9,547 nt of DNA from contig DCVC01000373.1 in assembly GCA_002328625.1 (NCBI GenBank), positions 1 through 9,547 on the forward strand, given 5' to 3'. This document shows positions 1-6,975 of the stretch, piece after piece. Under the pieces are notes generated by a model that worked only from the letters and a program-made list of their open reading frames with translations, was not told the origin of the DNA and ran no database searches. Position 1 is the stretch's first letter. Each line of letters starts with the position of its first letter. Source of the DNA: Bacteroidales bacterium UBA2198. GTDB lineage: Bacteria > Bacteroidota > Bacteroidia > Bacteroidales > VadinHA17. Made by a program: the position numbers and the translations under genes.

Positions 1-2
1 TC

Positions 3-1211
3 TTTTCGCAGCAAGTGCTTATTCTTAAGGAACAGGAGTATGTTGATACAGAAACAGGCACATCTCAGGGTATTAACATTCCGAGGAGCCAGAGGACATT
101 GTTGCAATTTCTGAATAACACAGTTACGGCTGTAAATTCTTACGGTTACCTGTTGCAGGCCGGAGATGAAAATCCGCTTGAAACCAACAATAACCTCGAT
201 GGCGCACTCATTTCAGGCAACAAGTTCACCTGGAACGGCACTGATGCGACCAGCATGACCCATGCGCTGTTTACGGGTTACAATATAGATGTTGTCATCA
301 AGTACAATTATCTGCTCAATACCCCAAACGGAATTCAAAGAAAATCAAATGGAATGACGGATGTCAATGGGGTAATAGCATATAATATTCTTAAAAACCC
401 GAAACTGGGTGTTGCCATTAAGGGTATAAACGGGATTAAAATCTACAACAATACTTTTTACAGTGACAAGACATCAGATCAGACGTCGAGGGGATTGATT
501 GACATATATAACAACACTGACAACGGTCTGAATACGCCTTCCAGGGGGACGAAGGTTTATAATAATATTTTCTATACACGAAATCGGATTTTCACCATTG
601 ATATCCATGATTTGGAGTGTCTGGAAGGATTTGAGAGTGATTACAATGTTTTCTGGTGTGAGGTTGGAGAACCGCTATTTCAGGTGGATGGAAAGACTAA
701 GACATTTGCCATGTGGCAGTCGATGGGCTATGATCAGCACTCAGTGGTGGTGAATCCTCGCTTTGTAGATTTAAACGATTTTGTCCCGGCTGTGAGATTG
801 GATTATGGTAAGGACCTGGGAGCTGCTCTGCTTTCCGGGCTGGCAAAAGATGCAACGTGGAACAGAACAACGATAAGGACTGAGGACCAGAATGGGATCT
901 GGCAGGTAGGTGCCCGGGTTTACAAAGCAACTGAAGAAGAAGAGGAAGAGGTGGAGTTGCCACGAAATATGACCCTGATCTATCCCAATCCGGCTTATGG
1001 GAATTTTTATCTTTTATTAACTGATCAGGCCAGGATATATCAAACCATGAAAATTTATGACTCGAACGGGAAGTTAGTCCTGACAAAATCTGTCGGGTAT
1101 GGCCGGACTGAAGTACCCATCTCTGAAAAATTTCCATCAGGACTTTATACGGTTACCCTGGAGGCCGATAATCTGGACCGTTATATCAGGAAACTGATTA
1201 TCCTGAACTGA
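3..1211 (+). CDS. Secreted parallel beta-helix protein with T9SS C-terminal sorting domain (5' partial)
   Basis: The reading frame is open to the left edge, so the N-terminus and any signal peptide lie outside the window. The GTG at 15 is an internal Val codon rather than a convincing start. Counting from that codon, residues about 30-255 show the Asn-rich rungs of a right-handed parallel beta-helix (pectin-lyase fold), with repeats such as YNNTFY, YNNIFY and DYNVFW. A short acidic linker of six consecutive Glu (about 307-312) follows. The last 80 residues are a type A T9SS sorting domain: YPNPAYGNF near 323, then SGLYTVTL, and a C-terminal RKLIILN. Such proteins cross the outer membrane through T9SS and are released or attached to the surface. 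The fold suggests a carbohydrate-active enzyme or glycan-binding protein, but no catalytic residues can be assigned and the substrate is unknown. It converges on the PL9-like gene with 9 bp between stops. Confidence is high for fold and export class, low for function. Confidence 0.85.
   Translation, partial: FSQQVLILKEQEYVDTETGTSQGINIPRSQRTLLQFLNNTVTAVNSYGYLLQAGDENPLETNNNLDGALISGNKFTWNGTDATSMTHALFTGYNIDVVIKYNYLLNTPNGIQRKSNGMTDVNGVIAYNILKNPKLGVAIKGINGIKIYNNTFYSDKTSDQTSRGLIDIYNNTDNGLNTPSRGTKVYNNIFYTRNRIFTIDIHDLECLEGFESDYNVFWCEVGEPLFQVDGKTKTFAMWQSMGYDQHSVVVNPRFVDLNDFVPAVRLDYGKDLGAALLSGLAKDATWNRTTIRTEDQNGIWQVGARVYKATEEEEEEVELPRNMTLIYPNPAYGNFYLLLTDQARIYQTMKIYDSNGKLVLTKSVGYGRTEVPISEKFPSGLYTVTLEADNLDRYIRKLIILN
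933..950 (+). repeat. GAA/GAG codon run encoding a six-Glu linker
   Basis: Six consecutive Glu codons (a mix of GAA and GAG) separate the end of the beta-helix region from the T9SS sorting domain. This is a short acidic interdomain linker. It is an imperfect trinucleotide run, so length variation by slippage is possible but not shown. Confidence 0.6.
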
Positions 1212-1220
1212 AGCCGGGAC

Positions 1221-3350
1221 TTATCCCTTGATGAATTTTTGAGTAAGAAGAATCTGGTTAGCTGCGATAATTACAATATAAATGCCGCTGTACAGATGCG
1301 ACAGATCGAATTGCATGGTGCTTTCTTCTTTCGAGAGTTCTTCGCGGTAAACAGTTTTTCCTATCAGATCAACAACCGTAATTGTGAAGATATCGGCTTC
1401 CATCAATGTGGTAAAGTTGATAGAAAACCGTCCGTCATTGGGGTTAGGGTATAGATTGAAGTAATCACTTGCTTCAAGAATGGGTGTCACTGTAAATGCT
1501 TGGTAAGACGAAGTTGCAGTGGCATTCATATTATCAGTGGCAACAGCCTTTAGCTCATAGGATCCGGCTGGCAAGTCTTTAAGGGTAAATGAATAAGGAG
1601 CAGCATTTTTTTCAAAAAGTTTTACAAACCCGTTGAAAACCTCTACTTTGGTGATAGAACCATCAGGGTCTGAAGCATTTACGTCAATAGTAACAGTAGC
1701 CGGAGCTGTGAGTGAGATGCCCTTGGTAGGTGACAAAATACTTACTATTGGCGGTTGATTTACAGGGGTGGCCGGTTTAACGACAGTAATAGAAACGGTT
1801 GCCGAAACAGTCCTTGAGTTTTTATTATCTGTTGCCGCCGCTGTTAAAGAATAGGTCCCATCAGGGACCTCTTTCCAGGTGATAGAATATGGAGATGTTG
1901 TTTTTTCACCAATTTTGACGTTTCCCTGAAAAAACTCCACTTTTGTTATTGTGCCATCCGGGTCAGAAGCAGCAGCATCGACAGTGATTGAGGCAGGTGA
2001 AGTGAAGGAGGTACTTTTCAAGGGAGAGGAAATACTGACAACCGGTGGTTTGTTTGCGACAACAGTAGCAGGGGCTGCTGTTTCAAAGGCGCCAATATCC
2101 GGAGCTGCTCCGCTGAAGGGCAGGCCAACATTTACCCCGGCATCAATCAGGCCGGAGTTCTGTGCAAGTCTCAGAAAAGGAAGATCTGGTAAGTCTCCGT
2201 TTGCCTTTCTGACACCCGAGACGCCTGTAGTATCAAGGCTCTGAAAGTCAGACCCGGAAACAGGGCCCTTATTCCAGGAGTTGTTAGTATTTATATTACA
2301 AGGGTAAATATAATCTTTTCCATTATTATAAGATAGATTGTTCTTCAGGATGTTCACCACATCTGGCTGTTGGAAATTAAAACCCGGGTAATTACCCTGG
2401 ACCCCATTTCTGAAGGCTGTGTTGTTATGCAAAGTACTCCTGAAAGTGCCATAACCGGTTACCGTACTTGAATGAAACCCAATCGAATAATTGTCGAATG
2501 CCAAGCAGTTAACCACGGTCCGTAAGATTGAACTGGTGGATGGAAGGCGTTTCATGCCGAGTTTGAAACCTTCTCCATTTCCTGCGGGTACCCAGGTATG
2601 TGGTTTGTATCCATTCCGGAATGACCAGCATGATTCAAGGATGACAGAACCATCATACAGACGGAAATCCCATCCATCATCACTGTTCCCCCATGCTCTG
2701 CAACCCCTGAAAGTATTATTAGTTGATGATGGACTACCAGATTGAAAACCATCTGCCCAGCCAAATGGGATTGCCGAGTAGGGATCAGCATTATGATGGC
2801 TGTCACAGTTAAGAAACAGGTTGTTGCTGCAATTATCACCTATTGTAACACCCCAGCCTCCAATATGGTCAGTTTCAATTTGTTCAAAGATACAATTACT
2901 AACACCATTCCATAGCATTACACCATATTGGGCGATATTGCCAGCGATGGGCTGTTTGATGTTAGTAATTCTTATACCCTTGATATGCAGGTATTTTGCG
3001 TTTTCTATCCAGATCCCAGCTTTTTGAGTTGTATATGACGCATCACCATAATTAAGAATGGGCCTTTCATTTGGGAAATTGCAGATGACAATAAGATCAG
3101 ATGGTGATCCGTTCTTATTTCTTAAGAAAGTTGTGGCAGGCATTATCGCGTTGTTGTAAGTACCTCCTCTCAAGAAAATGGTATCTCCGGCTCCAATAAC
3201 AGACCACGCCTTATTTAAAGTCTTAAATGGTAATTCTTTGCTTCCCCGGTTGCTATCATTTCCTGTGGTTGAAATATAATAGGTAGAAGCATAGGAAATG
3301 GTAGTAAGTGACAGGCAGAGAATAGTGAGTAAACGCTTAAATGAAATCAC
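1221..3350 (-). CDS. PL9-like polysaccharide lyase with tandem Ig-like domains and T9SS sorting domain
   Basis: This is a complete 709-residue secreted protein. Residues 1-21 form a signal peptide (basic start, hydrophobic core, SYA cleavage-like end). YYISTTGNDSNRGS followed by PFKTLNKAW (about 24-49) opens a right-handed beta-helix typical of PL9/pectate lyase L-like enzymes. WADGF (198-202), FRGCRAWGNSDDGWDF (214-229) and GNGEGFKLG (257-265) match the PL9 signature. D200, D224, D225 and D228 are spaced like the calcium ligands of Pel9A (D209, D233, D234, D237), and K263 falls where its catalytic Lys lies, within one residue. Family members cleave uronic-acid polysaccharides by beta-elimination; here the substrate (pectate or another uronate glycan) is an inference. 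Two Ig-like domains (about 433-524 and 531-621) and a type A T9SS tail (LYPNPNDGRF at 633 to KFIKG) follow. The start is a GTG: an in-frame stop lies five codons upstream, there is no ATG between, and the signal peptide begins directly at it. Confidence 0.9.
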   Translation of the reverse strand: MISFKRLLTILCLSLTTISYASTYYISTTGNDSNRGSKELPFKTLNKAWSVIGAGDTIFLRGGTYNNAIMPATTFLRNKNGSPSDLIVICNFPNERPILNYGDASYTTQKAGIWIENAKYLHIKGIRITNIKQPIAGNIAQYGVMLWNGVSNCIFEQIETDHIGGWGVTIGDNCSNNLFLNCDSHHNADPYSAIPFGWADGFQSGSPSSTNNTFRGCRAWGNSDDGWDFRLYDGSVILESCWSFRNGYKPHTWVPAGNGEGFKLGMKRLPSTSSILRTVVNCLAFDNYSIGFHSSTVTGYGTFRSTLHNNTAFRNGVQGNYPGFNFQQPDVVNILKNNLSYNNGKDYIYPCNINTNNSWNKGPVSGSDFQSLDTTGVSGVRKANGDLPDLPFLRLAQNSGLIDAGVNVGLPFSGAAPDIGAFETAAPATVVANKPPVVSISSPLKSTSFTSPASITVDAAASDPDGTITKVEFFQGNVKIGEKTTSPYSITWKEVPDGTYSLTAAATDNKNSRTVSATVSITVVKPATPVNQPPIVSILSPTKGISLTAPATVTIDVNASDPDGSITKVEVFNGFVKLFEKNAAPYSFTLKDLPAGSYELKAVATDNMNATATSSYQAFTVTPILEASDYFNLYPNPNDGRFSINFTTLMEADIFTITVVDLIGKTVYREELSKEESTMQFDLSHLYSGIYIVIIAANQILLTQKFIKG
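1488..2054 (-). repeat. Tandem Ig-like domain repeat within the PL9-like protein
   Basis: Two diverged copies of an approximately 92-residue domain lie side by side (residues about 433-524 and 531-621). Both begin N-x-PP-[IV]-VSI, carry a central ASDPDG followed by ITKVE, then a PYS strand, G-[ST]-Y, and ATDN near the end. This is the Big_7-like bacterial Ig fold seen in many secreted Bacteroidota enzymes, where it acts as a spacer or carbohydrate-binding accessory. The copies have clearly diverged at protein level, so the duplication is not recent. Confidence 0.8.
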
Positions 3351-3552
3351 AAGCAGTGAGGTTTAAAATTTGACTAACACATGAAATTTAACGACGAATA
3401 TATAATAATGTTACACGAACGGTCATTTATTTCTGCCGCAAAATAATTATTCGGACCCAATTGAAGAAAAAAAAAGGAAGTATTAATTAACAAGTTATTA
3501 GCTGCGGAAGAGAGAGTATGTTAATAGATATTTTTTGAAAACTTAAGATATA
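3351..3552. promoter_or_regulatory. Divergent intergenic region between the lyase gene and the export operon
   Basis: These 202 AT-rich bases separate the minus-strand lyase gene from the plus-strand operon and must hold, or lie near, the promoters of both. No convincing match to the Bacteroidota consensus (-33 TTTG, -7 TAnnTTTG) was found on either strand. The nearest are TA plus six T plus G at 3529-3537 (plus strand, one base too long, no -33 partner seen) and TAAATTTC at 3390-3383 (minus strand, last base wrong, no correctly spaced -33). The region also holds a perfect 10-bp AT palindrome at 3442-3451 and a run of nine A at 3467-3475. The regulatory role is inferred from position alone. 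Confidence 0.4.
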
Positions 3553-4410
3553 ATGACTGAGCAAAAGCAAGATTTTGAATTATTGATTGAGCCGCATGGC
3601 AAGCTGTTTTATTTCAATTTTAAGGAGATATGGCAATACAGAGACTTGCTTGAAATGTATATTAAAAGGGATATAGTGACCTTTTACAAGCAGACTATCC
3701 TCGGACCTATATGGTTTTTTATTCAGCCAATTTTCACAACAATTGTATTTATGTTTGTGTTTGGTGGTCTCGCAAAAATACCAACCGACGGTATCCCGCA
3801 ACCATTATTTTATCTTTCCGGTATAACGCTATGGAACTACTTCTCCGAATCTCTAACGAAGACCTCCGATACTTTTTTAACTAACCAGGCTATTTTTGGC
3901 AAAGTATATTTCCCTCGATTGATTGCCCCATTATCCGTGACGATTACCGGGCTCATAAAAATGTTTATACAATTTATTGTTTTTATAATTGTATACATTT
4001 ATTTCGTCGCAAAAGGAACAGATGTTGAGCCTAATCTCTACGCATTATTATTTCCGGTTCTTATCTTCATTCTGGCGTGTCTGACCCTTGGCTTTGGAAT
4101 AATAATCTCTTCACTTACAACAAAATACAGGGATCTTAAGTTTCTAATTGCATTTGCCATTCAGTTATGGATGTATGCCACTCCGGTTATTTATCCGTTA
4201 TCAGTTATGTCTGGAAGCCCAAAGTATATGTGGCTTATACAGGCTAATCCAATAACTTCGGTAATGGAGACATTTAAGTTTGGTTTTCTGGGTCAAGGTA
4301 CCTTCTCATGGCTGTCTCTTGGTTATAGCTTTCTATTTTCAATTATTGTTTTATTAGCCGGGATAGTAATCTTCAACAGGGTTGAGAGGAGTTTCATGGA
4401 TGTAATTTAA
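3553..4410 (+). CDS. wzm: ABC-2 type polysaccharide export permease (Wzm family)
   Basis: This 285-residue integral membrane protein is the channel half of an ABC transporter that moves undecaprenyl-linked O-antigen or similar glycan across the inner membrane. The family pattern is clear: a cytosolic N-terminus with the interface helix YRDLLEMYIKRDI (29-41), then YKQTILGPIWFFIQP (45-59) leading into the first membrane helix. About six membrane segments follow (roughly 50-72, 84-105, 125-152, 162-188, 195-217, 255-275). TTKYRDLKF (189-197), ATPVIYPLS (209-217), ANPITSVMETFKFGFLG (231-247) and a basic/acidic C-terminal tail VERSFMDVI are all typical. Length is normal for Wzm. The ATG at 3553 begins the usual short hydrophilic leader; no clear Shine-Dalgarno precedes it. 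It is first in the operon and lies 12 bp before its ATPase partner. Confidence 0.95.
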   Translation: MTEQKQDFELLIEPHGKLFYFNFKEIWQYRDLLEMYIKRDIVTFYKQTILGPIWFFIQPIFTTIVFMFVFGGLAKIPTDGIPQPLFYLSGITLWNYFSESLTKTSDTFLTNQAIFGKVYFPRLIAPLSVTITGLIKMFIQFIVFIIVYIYFVAKGTDVEPNLYALLFPVLIFILACLTLGFGIIISSLTTKYRDLKFLIAFAIQLWMYATPVIYPLSVMSGSPKYMWLIQANPITSVMETFKFGFLGQGTFSWLSLGYSFLFSIIVLLAGIVIFNRVERSFMDVI

Positions 4411-4422
4411 GTCTGCAAATCT

Positions 4423-5688
4423 ATGAGTGATATAGCAATTAAGTTCGAAAACATTTCAAAGCAATATCGATTGGGCAGTATAGGTACCGGTACGCTTAGT
4501 CATGATTTAAAACGGTGGTGGACAATTAACATACTTAAGAAAGAGGATCCGTATTTAAAAATAGGTCAGGTAAATGATCACGATGATAAGAACTCAGACG
4601 GCATTATTTGGGCATTACGTAATATTGATCTTGAAGTGGAACAGGGTGAAGTGCTTGGGATCATCGGGAAAAACGGTGCCGGCAAATCAACTCTTCTGAA
4701 AATACTATCACGGGTGACAACCCCAACAACTGGCCGGATCATGGCGCATGGCCGGATAGCTTCACTGCTTGAGGTAGGTACAGGATTTCATCCTGAAATG
4801 ACAGGGAGAGAGAACATATTCATGAATGGATCGATAATGGGTATGACAAAAGCTGAGATCAGGTCCAGGTTTGATGAAATTGTTGATTTTGCAGGTGTTG
4901 CGAAATATATTGAAACTCCGGTTAAGCGCTACAGCAGTGGAATGACCGTTCGTTTGGGCTTTGCTATTGCTGCACATTTGGAACCTGAGATTTTGGTAGT
5001 AGATGAAGTATTGGCTGTCGGAGATGCGGAATTCCAGAAGAAGGCAATTGGTAAAATGCAGGATGTAAGCCGGTCCAAAGGCAGAACTGTGCTGTTTGTA
5101 AGTCATAATATGAATGCAGTGAGATCATTATGTTCGAGCTGCATAGTCTTGAAGAACGGACAGGTCATATTTAATGGCGGTACAGAAGAGGCAATAAATC
5201 AGTATATTAATGTCGATCCTATGAAAACAGACGACATTATAAATTTTATCTCGTACAAAAGCCCTGAACTTAAAATTGATTCAATTTCTGTTAATGGATC
5301 ACAATCAAATTACCTGCACCTTGAATCGGATAATACACTTTTAGACATCTGCATAGAAGGATATCTGGAGTCTGAGAAGGTACTTACTGTTGAAGTTGAG
5401 ATGTTTGATGTAAACAATAATCGAGTTGCATTTTACGGTCCCGGGATGGTTAATGGTATATTGCCAAAATTTCAAATCGGAGCCTTTAACCTGAATGAAC
5501 AAATTGTCATTCCTAAGAACCTGGCTGGAGGCCTATACTATCTGGATATCAATATTACACACCCCTACATTGCCTATTATCTTAAGGTTACAAGATGTCT
5601 CCAGATTGAATACATTGGCTACCAATTTGCTTCTGGTCAGAACGACTATAAATTAAGAGGTTACTTCATCCTCGATTCTGCAAAATGA
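4423..5688 (+). CDS. wzt: ABC polysaccharide export ATPase with C-terminal glycan-recognition domain (Wzt family)
   Basis: This is the nucleotide-binding half of the polysaccharide exporter and works on the cytosolic face with the permease encoded just upstream. The ATPase domain spans about residues 1-260: Walker A GKNGAGKST (82-90), the Wzt-typical segment LLEVGTGFHPEMTGRENI (115-132), signature YSSGMTVRLGFA (170-181), Walker B ILVVDE (190-195), D-loop VGDAEF, and H-loop His228. All catalytic motifs are intact. An insertion of about 40 residues (20-60) before the first ABC core strand is common in this family. Residues about 275-421 form an additional beta-rich domain (for example NLAGGLYYLDINI at 366-378) like the Wzt C-terminal carbohydrate-binding domain, which in characterised systems recognises the modified non-reducing end of the glycan before export. 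Its ligand cannot be read from sequence. The stop overlaps the next start (ATGA), suggesting translational coupling. Confidence 0.95.
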   Translation: MSDIAIKFENISKQYRLGSIGTGTLSHDLKRWWTINILKKEDPYLKIGQVNDHDDKNSDGIIWALRNIDLEVEQGEVLGIIGKNGAGKSTLLKILSRVTTPTTGRIMAHGRIASLLEVGTGFHPEMTGRENIFMNGSIMGMTKAEIRSRFDEIVDFAGVAKYIETPVKRYSSGMTVRLGFAIAAHLEPEILVVDEVLAVGDAEFQKKAIGKMQDVSRSKGRTVLFVSHNMNAVRSLCSSCIVLKNGQVIFNGGTEEAINQYINVDPMKTDDIINFISYKSPELKIDSISVNGSQSNYLHLESDNTLLDICIEGYLESEKVLTVEVEMFDVNNNRVAFYGPGMVNGILPKFQIGAFNLNEQIVIPKNLAGGLYYLDINITHPYIAYYLKVTRCLQIEYIGYQFASGQNDYKLRGYFILDSAK

Positions 5689-6965
5689 TGAAAATACCTG
5701 ATAGCAAGGGAAATGCATTAAAAATAGTGCCCTCAGAACAAAGGGAGAAAATGTCCGGAGCACTAATATACTCACCCGGATTTGACGGACACCGACAAAT
5801 CTGGATTTATGTCCTTTCACAAATTCTAAATGAACTGGGATGTATAGTCTACATTGCCGGAAACACGGAACAAAAGGTCTCAAATTCCTTTTACATCAAC
5901 GAATTAAGCAAATGGGCCAATGTTAAAATAATTAATACAGGTAATTTTGCTGAGGGTGGGTTAAAAATTTCGCATGCTCAGTTGCGTGCATTACAGGATG
6001 AATTATCTGTTGACATAACCATTTTACCTGAGGCTGATCATCATCTGGAATTGCTTACTTCCCAAATTCCAATGAAGAAAAAGTCGCTTCGGGGAAAGGT
6101 GTTTGGGATATTTTTAAGACCGTTTTATTTTTATCAACCCATAGATACCAGGGACAAACTCAGATTTATAAAACATTTTCACTCGCGGTGGAAAAAGGAT
6201 GACAGATTCTTTCATGAATGGTTATTGGATCGTTTCTCATTGATGGACCGAGCATTGTATCTCGATGAAAAATACGTGATTAATCATCCGAAGAGATACT
6301 GGATACCAGATATGTTTCAGCAATATGCTGATATGATAATACAGAAGGAGGAACCTGACCAAAGGCTCTGGATTGAAAAACTGGAAAACTTCAAACTGAA
6401 AAATAAGGAACGGTTTATGTTTTTATACTTTGGGACCGCACAATTCAGGAGGGGTTACGATGTTGTTATGGATATGGCTCTCAGATATGATGGTTGTTTT
6501 ATTCATTGCGGACTTCAAAACAATAAGGAGAAGTATCTGCACAATGTCGATGAAATGAGAAGTATCCTGGCTGAAAGGGGTGCCTTATTCGAAACTAACC
6601 AGTATATCGAAGATCCTTTATGCGTAGAGTCATTTTTCAGATCTGCCACACACCTCATTCTCCCGTATCGGAATTTCTTTGGTTCCAGTGGAGTGATGCT
6701 CCAGGCATTAAGCTATGGTATTCCTATCTTGGCACCAGACAAGGGAATTATTGGCCACAGGATAGAAAAGTATGGACTGGGAACTACTTATAGTGACAGT
6801 AATCCTGAAGGACTTCATTCCCAGTTTGTTAAATTCACAACCACCAAACCGGACCAATATCAACAAAGTATCTGCAATTATATGTCCTTTCAGACTGCGG
6901 CAAATCTGAAAAAGACCCTTTTAGAAATACTTACAGGGAGTGCTGTAACAACCCCGATACCTTAA
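5685..6965 (+). CDS. GT-B fold glycosyltransferase (GT4-like)
   Basis: This 426-residue cytosolic protein probably adds a sugar from a nucleotide-sugar donor to the lipid-linked glycan exported by the upstream ABC transporter. The C-terminal half looks like a GT4 nucleotide-sugar-binding domain: FMFLYFGTAQFRRGYDVV (244-261, with the usual Arg), CFIHCG (271-276), LILPYRN (324-330), and GSSGVMLQALSYGIPILA (333-350). The N-terminal half (from about 24, GALIYSPGFDGHRQIW) is the acceptor-side Rossmann domain. The two Glu of the classical GT4 E-x7-E motif are absent: Gln340 sits at the second and Phe332 at the first, so this is a divergent clade. The ATG at 5685 overlaps the wzt stop by 4 bp. ATG 5688 or ATG 5751 (preceded by AAGGGAG and closer to the domain start) are alternatives. 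Donor, acceptor and linkage are unknown. Confidence 0.85.
   Translation: MMKIPDSKGNALKIVPSEQREKMSGALIYSPGFDGHRQIWIYVLSQILNELGCIVYIAGNTEQKVSNSFYINELSKWANVKIINTGNFAEGGLKISHAQLRALQDELSVDITILPEADHHLELLTSQIPMKKKSLRGKVFGIFLRPFYFYQPIDTRDKLRFIKHFHSRWKKDDRFFHEWLLDRFSLMDRALYLDEKYVINHPKRYWIPDMFQQYADMIIQKEEPDQRLWIEKLENFKLKNKERFMFLYFGTAQFRRGYDVVMDMALRYDGCFIHCGLQNNKEKYLHNVDEMRSILAERGALFETNQYIEDPLCVESFFRSATHLILPYRNFFGSSGVMLQALSYGIPILAPDKGIIGHRIEKYGLGTTYSDSNPEGLHSQFVKFTTTKPDQYQQSICNYMSFQTAANLKKTLLEILTGSAVTTPIP
5743..5753 (+). promoter_or_regulatory. Possible internal ribosome-binding site and alternative start of the GT4-like gene
   Basis: GGGAG at 5743-5747 lies three bases before an in-frame ATG at 5751, which would remove the first 22 residues. 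Those residues are polar and precede the first predicted strand of the domain. The spacing is shorter than ideal and this phylum rarely depends on Shine-Dalgarno pairing, so the overlapping start at 5685 remains preferred. Confidence 0.25.
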
Positions 6966-6975
6966 AACTGATGAG

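Noticed and set aside
697..1137. 146-codon open frame antisense to the first beta-helix gene
   Set aside because: It overlaps entirely a frame with a clear beta-helix and T9SS tail; its translation is rich in Pro, Ser and Leu with no domain pattern, as expected for a shadow frame.
1213..1230. GGGA-CTTA-TCCC hairpin between the two convergent stop codons as a bidirectional terminator
   Set aside because: The stem is only four base pairs and has no T tract immediately after it on either strand; too weak to call.
1488..2054. Recent DNA-level tandem duplication of the Ig-like domains
   Set aside because: The two copies align well as protein domains but differ at many residues, so this is an old domain duplication rather than a recent DNA repeat.
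3529..3537. Bacteroidota -7 promoter element for the export operon
   Set aside because: It has one base too many between TA and TTTG and no TTG-type -33 element at the right distance, so it is mentioned only as a weak candidate.
3580..3801. 73-codon antisense frame inside wzm
   Set aside because: It lies wholly within a well-supported permease gene and shows no recognisable domain or start context.
4762..5106. 114-codon antisense frame inside wzt
   Set aside because: It is opposite the conserved ATPase motifs, whose codon constraint keeps the reverse frame open; there is no independent support.
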